Origin: Candidatus Methanosuratincola petrocarbonis (ex Vanwonterghem et al. 2016)
GTDB taxonomy: Archaea > Thermoproteota > Methanomethylicia > Methanomethylicales > Methanomethylicaceae
DNA length: 5,562 bases
Direction: 5' to 3'
NCBI GenBank assembly: GCA_001717015.1
Contig: MAGV01000072.1
Location: forward strand, 35,755-41,316
The stretch's first letter is position 1; every line of letters begins with the position of its first letter. Shown piece by piece: positions 1 through 5,381 of the stretch. The notes beneath the pieces were generated by a model, which was not told the DNA's origin, made no database searches, and worked only from the letters and a program-made list of their open reading frames with translations. The position numbers were made by a program, and so were the translations under genes.

Positions 1-427
1 GGACAAGCTTCTTCTCGATCTCCGTTATCTCCTGTACGAGCTTTCGGTCTTCTTCAATGGTAAGGCTAGTAGTCTGGTATTTCCAGGTCAGCTCTTTGTA
101 CCGCTTTACGAGGTTGGTTTCGGATCCGGGCGCGCTCTCAAGAAGTGCCCGCTTCTTCTCGATTAATGCCTTGATCTTCTCCGAGATCTCAGCTTTCTCC
201 TTGTGGAGCTGCTCCCTAATCTGCTTCTTCTCCGAGATGATCTTGTTCTTCTCGTCCCTCTCCGACTTTGCATTTAACGCGAGATCTTGGAGATCGCTAA
301 GCTTGGTCAGGAGCGCATTCTTCCTGTCCCTGAGGGCGTTCAGTCGCTGGTAGTGATCCTCGATTTGCTGTTGGATCGCCTGTAGCTGTCTTGTTGTTGG
401 ACCGGCCTCAACTGTCCGATTCTCCAT
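1..427 (-). CDS. COG1340-like coiled-coil protein (N-terminal 142 residues, runs off left edge)
   Basis: This frame is open without a stop from an ATG at 427 to the left edge, giving 142 residues of an incomplete protein. The sequence is strongly coiled-coil: mostly Glu, Lys, Arg, Gln and Leu with heptad-like spacing, no Cys, and long stretches such as KNKIISEKKQIREQLHKEKA. A less helical break near residues 95-103 (LLESAPGSE) is followed by ELTWKYQTTSLTIEEDRKLV, which resembles the signature after the first helix in archaeal COG1340 coiled-coil proteins (often misannotated as phosphoserine phosphatase). The start is supported by GGTGAT six bases upstream; the ATG four bases further upstream is in a frame that stops after seven codons. 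It lies 19 nt after the GPN GTPase stop, so it is probably the last visible gene of that operon. The role is unknown; a structural or scaffolding function is only inferred from the coiled coil. Confidence 0.85.
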   Translation of the reverse strand, partial: MENRTVEAGPTTRQLQAIQQQIEDHYQRLNALRDRKNALLTKLSDLQDLALNAKSERDEKNKIISEKKQIREQLHKEKAEISEKIKALIEKKRALLESAPGSETNLVKRYKELTWKYQTTSLTIEEDRKLVQEITEIEKKLV

Positions 428-433
428 CCATTA

Positions 434-439
434 ATCACC
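434..439 (-). promoter_or_regulatory. Shine-Dalgarno site of the coiled-coil gene
   Basis: GGTGAT on the minus strand matches the core of the archaeal anti-SD complement (GGAGGTGATCC) and lies 6 nt before the ATG at 427. It fixes the start of the coiled-coil gene and sits in the 19-nt gap after the GPN gene. Confidence 0.7.
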
Positions 440-446
440 ATGTTGC

Positions 447-1202
447 CTATTGATCCTCTCCACCGGAGTGAATCCGCTGCATCTGTGCATACAGATCGTC
501 GAGTCCTTCTCCTGTATTCGAAGAGGTAAATATAAACTCTCCTAAAACCCCCATCTCGAGCAATGCATCAAGCACGCGCTCCGAGATCTCGATGTGGAGA
601 TCCATCTGCTCCGACATGAAGTCATCTTTCAGGAATTCTGGATCCTCTGTCCAGAGGCGCCCCCTTTCGTAGATTTCGCGCGGGAGAAGATCGCACTTCG
701 AGATGCAGTTTATTTGTGGCGCGTGGAATCTTGCCTGGACCGAGTACGAGAGCAGGAGGATCGAAACGAAGTCGGAGGGTCTGTTGAGGAAGATCGAGTC
801 TGCGAGGAACACTGTGCAGTAGTTCCCGTCGGAAAGGGCGCTGGCTATGCCCCTACCGGCGCTCCTGTAAGCAAAGATCTCCATCTGTCCAGGGGTGTCC
901 ACGAGCACATAGTCAGCCCCGATCTTGTCTAGCTCGTCCCTCATCTCCCGTATGTGGTTTACTGAGGCGTCCACGGAGGCGATCAATGCCCCGTTAGGCC
1001 CCAGCTTGTAGTCATCCACGAGCCTGTCGTAGTCGATGTAGTCCCTGACATCCACATCAGGGGAGTAGGGCAGCCACCGTACCCCAGGATCGAGGTTGAG
1101 CGTGGCCACACTGACCTCTGAGCTGCTGATCCTGTCGCGGAGCGATAGGACCAGCGTGGATTTTCCTGAGCCTGCAGTACCCATCAAGAATGCGAATTTC
1201 AA
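447..1202 (-). CDS. GPN-loop GTPase (archaeal XAB1/Gpn family)
   Basis: A 251-residue SIMIBI-class GTPase of normal length for the archaeal GPN family. Visible motifs in order: P-loop GTAGSGKS at residues 8-15; NLDPG and the family-typical LPYSPDVDVRDYID around 36-57; the defining Gly-Pro-Asn insertion LGPNGA at 67-72; G3 DTPGQ at 102-106; G4-like SKCD at 168-171; and G5-like TSS with GEG at 226-233. In this family the GPN loop reaches across a homodimer to the partner's nucleotide; the eukaryotic relatives help assemble and import RNA polymerase II, while the archaeal role is not settled. It begins with TTG; the stop of the CinA-like gene overlaps it as TTGA, and GGAGGGGTGA lies upstream with 8 nt between GGAGG and the start. 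Starting at the later Met7 would remove the first beta strand before the P-loop, so TTG is preferred. No membrane segment is seen; the protein should be cytoplasmic. Confidence 0.96.
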   Translation of the reverse strand: MKFAFLMGTAGSGKSTLVLSLRDRISSSEVSVATLNLDPGVRWLPYSPDVDVRDYIDYDRLVDDYKLGPNGALIASVDASVNHIREMRDELDKIGADYVLVDTPGQMEIFAYRSAGRGIASALSDGNYCTVFLADSIFLNRPSDFVSILLLSYSVQARFHAPQINCISKCDLLPREIYERGRLWTEDPEFLKDDFMSEQMDLHIEISERVLDALLEMGVLGEFIFTSSNTGEGLDDLYAQMQRIHSGGEDQ

Positions 1203-2038
1203 GGCTCACCCCTCCTTACCGAGGCTCCGATCTGCCTAGCTGCAGATATAAATCCGCCCTCGGCAGAATCCAGAGCTCTGGACAGTGCATCAGCGTCGGG
1301 CGCATACGCGCTGAGGTGCATTTCGATCACGGGAAGGGCTTCAGAGCCCTTGGGATGCGACTTGAAATATACGTTCGGGTGCAGTCGCCTTACTTCATCT
1401 ATGGCAGAGGCAAGAGACGATTCTGGGACTTTCTCAAGCAACAGGGTCCGCTCGCCGTACACTGCACCGGAGCGCTTCGAGAGGGCGGGCAGGACACTGG
1501 ATTCGAACATCGCCTTCATCTCCCTGGGCACGCCAGGCAAGCAGAAGATGCTCGTTTCCCTGTATTCGGCAGCCACCCCCGGGGCAGTCCCGACCTCATT
1601 TTTTATCGGCTCAGCTCCCATGGGGAGGTATGCCATCTTGACCCTTTGCGGAGCCATCGGCAACCCCATCGCAGAGTATTTCTCTGAGACCATGCGGAGG
1701 GCCTCCTCGTTCAGGGCAGTTGGCAAGCGGAGGGCTGAAGCGAGTCCCTCCACGGTCATGTCGTCGTAGGTCGGTCCGAGACCACCTGTTATGATTATGG
1801 CACCCGGTTTCCTCCTGAGTGCCTCGATTATGGCACCAGATATCTCCTGGATTGTATCCCCCACCATGACCGCGCGGGTCACGGAGGCGCCGATCCCGGT
1901 CACGCGGGAGGCGATCCAGGCCGCGTTTGTGTTTACAGTCTTCCCAATAAGGAGCTCCCTGCCCGAGGAGATTATCTCAACCTCCAACCGGCAGCCCTTT
2001 GAGCCCCCTTTCAGGGTCACTTCTTGGTTGCCCACCAT
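1199..2038 (-). CDS. CinA-like MoCF/molybdopterin-binding-domain protein (COG1058), without the PncC domain
   Basis: A 279-residue protein consisting of a MoCF_biosynth-type domain plus the short C-terminal part usual for archaeal stand-alone COG1058 proteins. Hallmarks: SSGRELLIG at 24-32 with NTN at 36-38, the phosphate-binding signature TGGLGPTYDDMT at 84-95, GTAPG at 150-154 and LPGVPREM at 167-174. The bacterial CinA C-terminal NMN deamidase (PncC) domain is absent. Some COG1058 members have been characterised as ADP-ribose pyrophosphatases, so a nucleotide-repair role is possible; the substrate here is unknown, and pipelines may call it nicotinamide mononucleotide deamidase-related or molybdopterin-binding. 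The ATG at 2038 has AGGAG 8 nt upstream and overlaps the end of the zinc-ribbon gene by 22 nt. Later starts are possible: a GTG at 2020 forming a GTGA stop/start overlap, or a TTG at 1987 beginning exactly at the conserved EVEIISSG segment. The gene overlaps the GPN gene by 4 nt. Confidence 0.93.
   Translation of the reverse strand: MVGNQEVTLKGGSKGCRLEVEIISSGRELLIGKTVNTNAAWIASRVTGIGASVTRAVMVGDTIQEISGAIIEALRRKPGAIIITGGLGPTYDDMTVEGLASALRLPTALNEEALRMVSEKYSAMGLPMAPQRVKMAYLPMGAEPIKNEVGTAPGVAAEYRETSIFCLPGVPREMKAMFESSVLPALSKRSGAVYGERTLLLEKVPESSLASAIDEVRRLHPNVYFKSHPKGSEALPVIEMHLSAYAPDADALSRALDSAEGGFISAARQIGASVRRGEP
1206..1215 (-). promoter_or_regulatory. Strong Shine-Dalgarno site deciding the TTG start of the GPN gene
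   Basis: GGAGGGGTGA on the minus strand, within the last codons of the CinA-like gene; the GGAGG part lies 8 nt before the TTG at 1202. It supports the non-ATG start and translational coupling across the 4-nt overlap. Confidence 0.75.
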
Positions 2039-2223
2039 TTCAGGTACTCCTTTCGGACCCTCTCTTTTTCATCCTCTTCGTTGAGCTTCTGATCCTTGTA
2101 ACGGATTTCGTCTATCTCCTCCCTAGAGAGCGAGAGACCGCAGCTCTGGCAGATATATCGCTTCCTTGAAGGCTCAAATTTCAGGACCCCTCCGCACTCT
2201 GGGCAAACATCGCTCACAGACAC
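2017..2223 (-). CDS. Small TFIIB-type zinc-ribbon protein
   Basis: A protein of 66-68 residues with one zinc ribbon: CPEC at residues 7-10 and CQSCG at 25-29, giving CxxC-x14-CxxC as in TFIIB-type ribbons, each knuckle carrying the usual following Gly. After the ribbon comes a highly charged, probably helical tail rich in Glu and Lys that ends in EYLKWWATKK. The length and architecture resemble small archaeal zinc-ribbon proteins of unknown function; nucleic acid or protein binding is an inference from the fold. Two GTG starts are possible. The one at 2223 has GGTGG directly against it, too close for a Shine-Dalgarno site; the one at 2217 has GGTG 7 nt upstream and gives 66 residues, so it may be the true start. 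A TATA-like box 28-34 bp upstream of 2223 would give a very short leader. The gene overlaps the CinA-like gene by 22 nt and is the first of its transcription unit. Confidence 0.88.
   Translation of the reverse strand: MSVSDVCPECGGVLKFEPSRKRYICQSCGLSLSREEIDEIRYKDQKLNEEDEKERVRKEYLKWWATKK
2047..2051 (-). promoter_or_regulatory. Shine-Dalgarno site favouring the ATG start of the CinA-like gene
   Basis: AGGAG on the minus strand, inside the zinc-ribbon coding sequence, 8 nt before the ATG at 2038. It favours this start over the GTG at 2020 and the TTG at 1987, which have weaker upstream motifs. Confidence 0.6.
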
Positions 2224-2310
2224 CCACCAATCTTGAGATTCCCGTACGTCTATTAAAGAATGATCTACATATCACGGATCTATCTTTTTGTCCCTGATTC
2301 CCCTGAGCCG
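2224..2310 (-). promoter_or_regulatory. Intergenic region with candidate promoter for the zinc-ribbon/CinA/GPN/coiled-coil operon
   Basis: This 87-bp gap is the largest non-coding stretch inside the leftward block and is more AT-rich than its surroundings. On the minus strand a TATA-like TTTAATA occupies 2257-2251; counting 24-27 bp down places a transcription start near 2228, only a few bases before the GTG codons at 2223 and 2217, so the message would have almost no leader. Just upstream of the box, GATCTA (plus-strand reading) occurs twice, at 2262-2267 and 2277-2282, a 15-bp repeat spacing that could be chance or a regulator site. No clear T-rich terminator for the upstream radical SAM gene is visible, so read-through is possible. 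Confidence 0.45.
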
Positions 2311-2964
2311 TCAAGTTATAACGTTCTTCAGACCTGCTTCATAAGCGATCTTGAGGGCCATTTCCCACTCGTCCGGTTTCAATCGCCTCTTGAGCTCAGG
2401 CAACTCAGCAGCCCTCCAGTGTGGCGAGTACTGATCCATCAGGTTCACCCTGGTTTCCGGACCGAGTTCCTCTGAAATGAAGGAGACTATCGGCCTCAGG
2501 CAGCACTCCAAATGGCGGGGGAGGACCAGCACCCGTATGAGGAGCTCCCCGCGCTGCCTTGCCTCCCTGAGGTTCCTGGTGATTACTTTCCAATAGCCGC
2601 TCACGCCTGAGATCTTCTCCGCGCAAATGTCCGATCCGTACTTGAAGTCGATCTTGTAGATGTCCACGACGCCCCTCAGAAGAGAGGATGCCTCGGTGGA
2701 GTAAAAGCCATTGGTATTGAAGAATACGGGGGTCTTCTCAGTCTCCCACAGCAGCACCCTCAGCCAGAACGGGATGTGCGGTATCGGGTCCCCACCTACC
2801 CAGTTTTGGTTCCTGCACCCCCTCCTCCCGGCATCGTCGATAAGGGCTGCTATCTCCCGCTCCCCGCAGACCGACCCTTCCGCGAACTGCTGGCTGATCT
2901 CCCAGTTCTGGCAGTGGATGCAGGCAAAGTTGCAGCCCAGGCTAATTCGGCCGGATTCTCTCAC
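2311..2964 (-). CDS. Radical SAM core of a split COG1313/PflX-like protein (C-terminal part)
   Basis: 217 residues carrying the catalytic half of a PflX-like (COG1313) radical SAM protein. The CxxxCxxC cluster motif is at Cys11, Cys15 and Cys18 (GCNFACIHCQNWEISQ), which would bind the [4Fe-4S] cluster that cleaves S-adenosylmethionine. Further family motifs follow: NWVGGDP at 54-60 (SAM-binding GGxP-like region), FNTNG at 82-86, VDIYKIDFKYG at 100-110, LLIRVLVLP at 141-149 and NLMDQYSP at 174-181. The frame begins at a GTG that overlaps the stop of the upstream fragment as GTGA. No good Shine-Dalgarno sequence precedes this GTG, and conserved sequence continues from the other frame, so this is most likely the second half of one gene interrupted by a one-base shift. 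The alternative is a genuine two-polypeptide protein translated by stop-start coupling. The substrate is unknown. Confidence 0.88.
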   Translation of the reverse strand: MRESGRISLGCNFACIHCQNWEISQQFAEGSVCGEREIAALIDDAGRRGCRNQNWVGGDPIPHIPFWLRVLLWETEKTPVFFNTNGFYSTEASSLLRGVVDIYKIDFKYGSDICAEKISGVSGYWKVITRNLREARQRGELLIRVLVLPRHLECCLRPIVSFISEELGPETRVNLMDQYSPHWRAAELPELKRRLKPDEWEMALKIAYEAGLKNVIT

Positions 2965-3428
2965 CCGTATACCGTGAAGCTGGGCACAACTTCTGGCTCC
3001 TCCCCCAGATGGTCAAAGCACGAGTGGACTCTGAACTCCTTCCCAACCCTGCAGAACCCGAGTTCGCCCTTGAGGCGATCGACACAGCACCTCCTCTCGC
3101 ATAGCCTGCATGAGTGCATGATACGCTCCCCGATCCTCGCCTTCAGGTGGAGTAGCGATTTCTCTGGCGGGTCCCCGAGTTCATCAGGATGGACCCTCCC
3201 CGAATCTAGATCGTGCATCAGCACCTCCATTTCCCTGAGAGAGGCGTCATGGATCGCCCACAGCTCGTCCTCGCTGCTCTCCGACCCCCACTCGACCGGG
3301 ATATGCCTTGAGACAACGAACCTGGGAAGGAATTTCCCTTTGAGGATCCCCACGTATCGGGGCATCGAAGAGACGACTTTCGGGTCCTCCAGTGCCCTGA
3401 CCGCGTCAGGCCTCCACAATCGCCACAT
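2961..3428 (-). CDS. Cys-rich N-terminal part of a split COG1313/PflX-like radical SAM protein
   Basis: 155 residues matching the N-terminal region of archaeal COG1313 proteins. Residues 1-100 are a mixed helical segment (MWRLWRPDAVRALEDP..., later DELWAIHDASLREMEVL). The characteristic cysteine block follows: Cys107, Cys110, Cys114, Cys115 and Cys126 within SCRLCERRCCVDRLKGE and GFCRVGKE, then SCFDHLGEEPEVVP. In the family this block leads directly into the radical SAM CxxxCxxC motif, but here the frame ends with TGA after FTVYG, and the core continues in the -1 frame. The ATG start is well supported by GGAGGTGG 9 nt upstream and lies 19 nt after the AmrS-like gene stop, so both are probably on one mRNA. 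Alone this fragment lacks the SAM-binding cluster motif and could not act as a radical SAM enzyme. Joined to the downstream frame it gives about 372 residues, a plausible full length. Confidence 0.87.
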   Translation of the reverse strand: MWRLWRPDAVRALEDPKVVSSMPRYVGILKGKFLPRFVVSRHIPVEWGSESSEDELWAIHDASLREMEVLMHDLDSGRVHPDELGDPPEKSLLHLKARIGERIMHSCRLCERRCCVDRLKGELGFCRVGKEFRVHSCFDHLGEEPEVVPSFTVYG

Positions 3429-3437
3429 TTCCCCGAA

Positions 3438-3445
3438 CCACCTCC
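3438..3445 (-). promoter_or_regulatory. Strong Shine-Dalgarno site of the split radical SAM gene
   Basis: GGAGGTGG on the minus strand, 9 nt before the ATG at 3428 and within the 19-nt gap after the AmrS-like gene. It is among the best ribosome binding sites in the window and contrasts with the absence of one before the downstream GTG at 2964. Confidence 0.75.
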
Positions 3446-3447
3446 AT

Positions 3448-4449
3448 TCAGACCCTCACATTGATCCTGCTTCCGCAGTAGGCGCAGGAGCTCCCCTTCA
3501 GACTCAACGAGGTCACCTGGAACCCGATCCTCCCGATGACGAGCTTCCCGCACGATGGGCAGTATGTGTTCTCATACCTGTGTCCCGGGACGTTCCCCAG
3601 GTACACATACTTAAGGCCCTCGAGCCTTGCCAGGTTCCAGAGCTCCTCGAGGAGGCCCTCGGCAGTGGATCCAGGGCCCTCGTACCTGTAGCTGGGGAAG
3701 AACCTGAGGATGTGAAAAGGCGTCTCGTCCCCCAGATTATCAACGACCCACCTTACCAGCTTTGTGAAGGAGTCCTTGATCTCCCCCTGCCAAGGCACGA
3801 TGAGGTCGGTTATCTCGACGTGTATGCCCTTTGATTTCATCGCCAAGAGGGACTCGAACACCGGATCCGGGCTCGGGACGCCGCAGAAGCCCCTGTAGAA
3901 ATCAGGATCCCCGCTGCCCTTGAAGTCCACGGTTGCCGCATCGAGGTAAGGGTGGATTGCCTCAATCGCCTCGGGGGTCATGTACCCGTTTGTGACGAAG
4001 GTATTGAACAGCCCTGAGCGGTGTGCTGCCCGCGAAGTGTCAAAAGCGTACTCGAAGAATATCGTTGGCTCCGTGTATGTGTAGCTTATCGAGGAACAGC
4101 GCAGGGAGAGGGCCTCGCTAACGACCAGCTCGGGGGGGAAGTCCTCCCCAGTGATGGTCTCCTCCTGGCTTATCACCCAATTGTCGCAGAAATTGCACCT
4201 GAAGTTGCAGCCGACGGTGGCAAGCGAGAATGCGGTGCTTCCGGGGTGGAAGTGGTAGAGCGGCTTCTTCTCGATTGGATCCACAGCATAGCTGGCTGCC
4301 TTGCCGTAGACCAGCGTCTCCAGCCTGCCGCTCCGGTTCTCCCGTACCCTGCAGACGCCCCGCTTCCCCGGCTGGATCACGCAATGCCAGGCGCATAGGT
4401 TGCACCTTACTGCCCCCTTGTCCAGCCTCTGGTAGAGCATAGCCTCCAA
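3448..4449 (-). CDS. amrS: AmmeMemoRadiSam-type radical SAM enzyme (AmrS-like, COG1180)
   Basis: A 333-residue radical SAM protein of the pyruvate formate-lyase-activating-enzyme-like group, closest in architecture to the AmmeMemoRadiSam system enzyme. In order: N-terminal Cys block at Cys16, Cys19, Cys23 and Cys33 (CNLCAWHC, then GVCRVREN); GKAASYAVDPIEKKPLYHFH at 49-68; radical SAM motif CNFRCNFCDNWVISQ with Cys81, Cys85, Cys88; SYTYTEPTIFFEY at 122-134; VTNGYM at 152-157; DFKG at 175-178; HILRFFPSY at 246-254; and a C-terminal zinc-knuckle-like pair, Cys297/Cys300 and Cys322/Cys325. It should use a [4Fe-4S] cluster and SAM to make a 5'-deoxyadenosyl radical; the substrate is not established. 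The partner genes MEMO and AMMECR1 are not in this window. The start is TTG at 4449 with a weak GGGG 8 nt upstream; the ATG at 4440 has GGAGG only 2 nt away. It is the first gene of the leftward block. Confidence 0.93.
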   Translation of the reverse strand: MEAMLYQRLDKGAVRCNLCAWHCVIQPGKRGVCRVRENRSGRLETLVYGKAASYAVDPIEKKPLYHFHPGSTAFSLATVGCNFRCNFCDNWVISQEETITGEDFPPELVVSEALSLRCSSISYTYTEPTIFFEYAFDTSRAAHRSGLFNTFVTNGYMTPEAIEAIHPYLDAATVDFKGSGDPDFYRGFCGVPSPDPVFESLLAMKSKGIHVEITDLIVPWQGEIKDSFTKLVRWVVDNLGDETPFHILRFFPSYRYEGPGSTAEGLLEELWNLARLEGLKYVYLGNVPGHRYENTYCPSCGKLVIGRIGFQVTSLSLKGSSCAYCGSRINVRV

Positions 4450-4510
4450 TAGGATTTCCCCGCATAAGTCTTAAGAGGGGATGAATATTAAGAATTTTGA
4501 GCTGGTCACT
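4450..4510. promoter_or_regulatory. Compact divergent promoter between amrS-like and prs genes
   Basis: The leftward AmrS-like gene and rightward PRPP synthase face away from each other across about 61 bp. The AT-rich core AATATTAAG (4484-4492) includes the palindrome AATATT. Read rightward it lies about 24 bp before the ATG at 4511, the normal archaeal TATA-to-start distance, implying a leaderless prs message. Read leftward the same element (CTTAATATT, preceded by AAAAT) would place a start near 4462, giving a 13-nt leader to the TTG at 4449. A second palindrome, TCTTAAGA at 4469-4476, lies beside it. The sharing of one box is inferred from spacing only. Confidence 0.5.
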
Positions 4511-5380
4511 ATGATAGTGGTCCCCGGTCCATCATCGGTAGACCTCGGCAAGAGAGTTGCGGGGCTGATTTCTGCAGAAACGGTCGATCTAGACTATAAG
4601 AACTTCCCGGACGGCGAGTCCTACCTCCGCCTATCGAGATCCGTTGAAGGCGAGGATGTGGTGCTCATCCACACGACTTACCCGCAGCAGGACAAGCGCC
4701 TAATCGAGCTCCTGCTGATCACTGATGCGCTCAAGGATCTAGGCGCAGAGAGGGTCAGGGTAGTCGTCCCGTACATGGCATACGCGAGGCAGGACACCAG
4801 GTTCAGGGATGGGGAAGCGGTCAGCATAAGGACGCTCCTCAGGCTTGTCGAGGCTTCAGGCGCAGACGAATTCTACACGGTCGACATCCACAAGGAGGCC
4901 ACCCTGGGCGCTTTCAAAATCAAGGCGAAGAACCTCTACGGCACCGAGGTGATAGGCGAGCACCTGGGAATGATGGGCCTCAAGGATCCGTACATCCTCT
5001 CCCCGGACAAAGGGGCGATAATGATCGCGAAGAGGGTCGCGGAACGGCTTGGGGCGGAGTATGGCAATTTCGAGAAGACCCGTGACAGGATCACCGGGGC
5101 GATAACCGTGAGGGGAGAGGCAGTCGACGTGAGAGGCAAGGACGCAGTGATAGTCGACGACCTGATCAGCACAGGGGGTACGATAGCGAACGCTGCCCGG
5201 CTCCTAAAGGAATGGGGCGCCAAGAGGGTCCTTGCGGCATGCACGCATCCATTACTGGTCGCAGGGGCCTCAGAGAGGATGCGCGAGGCTGGTGTGGACG
5301 AAGTCCTTGGCACCGATACAGTCAGTAGCCCGATAAGCCGCATAAGCGTCGCCCCGCTCATAGCGAAGGAGCTACGCTAG
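4511..5380 (+). CDS. prs: Ribose-phosphate pyrophosphokinase (PRPP synthase)
   Basis: This enzyme transfers pyrophosphate from ATP to ribose 5-phosphate to make PRPP for purine, pyrimidine, histidine and NAD synthesis in the cytoplasm. From the ATG at 4511 it has 289 residues, the usual archaeal length. Motifs (numbered from this start): N-terminal MIVVPGPSS; NFPDGESYLR at 31-40; the ATP-binding region PYMAYARQDTRFRDGEAVS at 87-105; metal-binding VDIH at 124-127; catalytic flexible-loop FEKTRDR at 187-193; and the PRPP loop VIVDDLISTGGT at 213-224. All key residues look intact. An in-frame ATG at 4481 would add ten residues (MNIKNFELVT), but its AGAGGGG abuts the codon and the family normally starts at MIVV; the TATA-like box also predicts transcription starting near 4511. 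One base separates its stop from the next gene's start, indicating an operon. Confidence 0.96.
   Translation: MIVVPGPSSVDLGKRVAGLISAETVDLDYKNFPDGESYLRLSRSVEGEDVVLIHTTYPQQDKRLIELLLITDALKDLGAERVRVVVPYMAYARQDTRFRDGEAVSIRTLLRLVEASGADEFYTVDIHKEATLGAFKIKAKNLYGTEVIGEHLGMMGLKDPYILSPDKGAIMIAKRVAERLGAEYGNFEKTRDRITGAITVRGEAVDVRGKDAVIVDDLISTGGTIANAARLLKEWGAKRVLAACTHPLLVAGASERMREAGVDEVLGTDTVSSPISRISVAPLIAKELR
5368..5371 (+). promoter_or_regulatory. Shine-Dalgarno site of the tRNA methyltransferase gene
   Basis: GGAG (within AAGGAG) in the last codons of prs, 10 nt before the TTG at 5382. It supports that non-ATG start and translational coupling with prs. Confidence 0.55.
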
Positions 5381-5381
5381 G

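Noticed and set aside
57..353. A 98-codon rightward open frame opposite the coiled-coil gene
   Set aside because: Its Phe/Ser/Leu-rich product is the mirror of Glu/Lys-rich coiled-coil codons; the opposite frame is continuous, has a Shine-Dalgarno site and looks like a known family.
687..701. GPN GTPase G4 motif reading SKCD instead of canonical NKxD, as a possible loss of guanine specificity
   Set aside because: GPN-family members commonly have a (S/T/N)KxD form at this position, so it is within family variation.
1199..2038. CinA-like protein as a truncated bacterial competence-damage protein lacking its deamidase domain
   Set aside because: Archaeal COG1058 proteins are normally stand-alone at this length, and the frame ends in a clean overlap with the GPN gene; there is no sign of truncation.
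2281..2290. The TATCTTTTTG run as a terminator
   Set aside because: It is T-rich only on the plus strand, while the gene ending here is on the minus strand, where it reads as A's; no rightward gene ends nearby.
2961..2963. In-frame TGA read as selenocysteine or read through
   Set aside because: The frame after the TGA (ENPAELAWAA...) does not resemble the radical SAM core, which lies in the -1 frame, so stop-codon recoding cannot restore the protein.
2776..3834. A 352-codon rightward open frame antisense to both radical SAM genes
   Set aside because: It has no recognisable domain, is Pro/Ser/His rich, crosses gene boundaries, and lies opposite convincingly conserved coding sequence; it is a shadow of GC-biased codons on the other strand.
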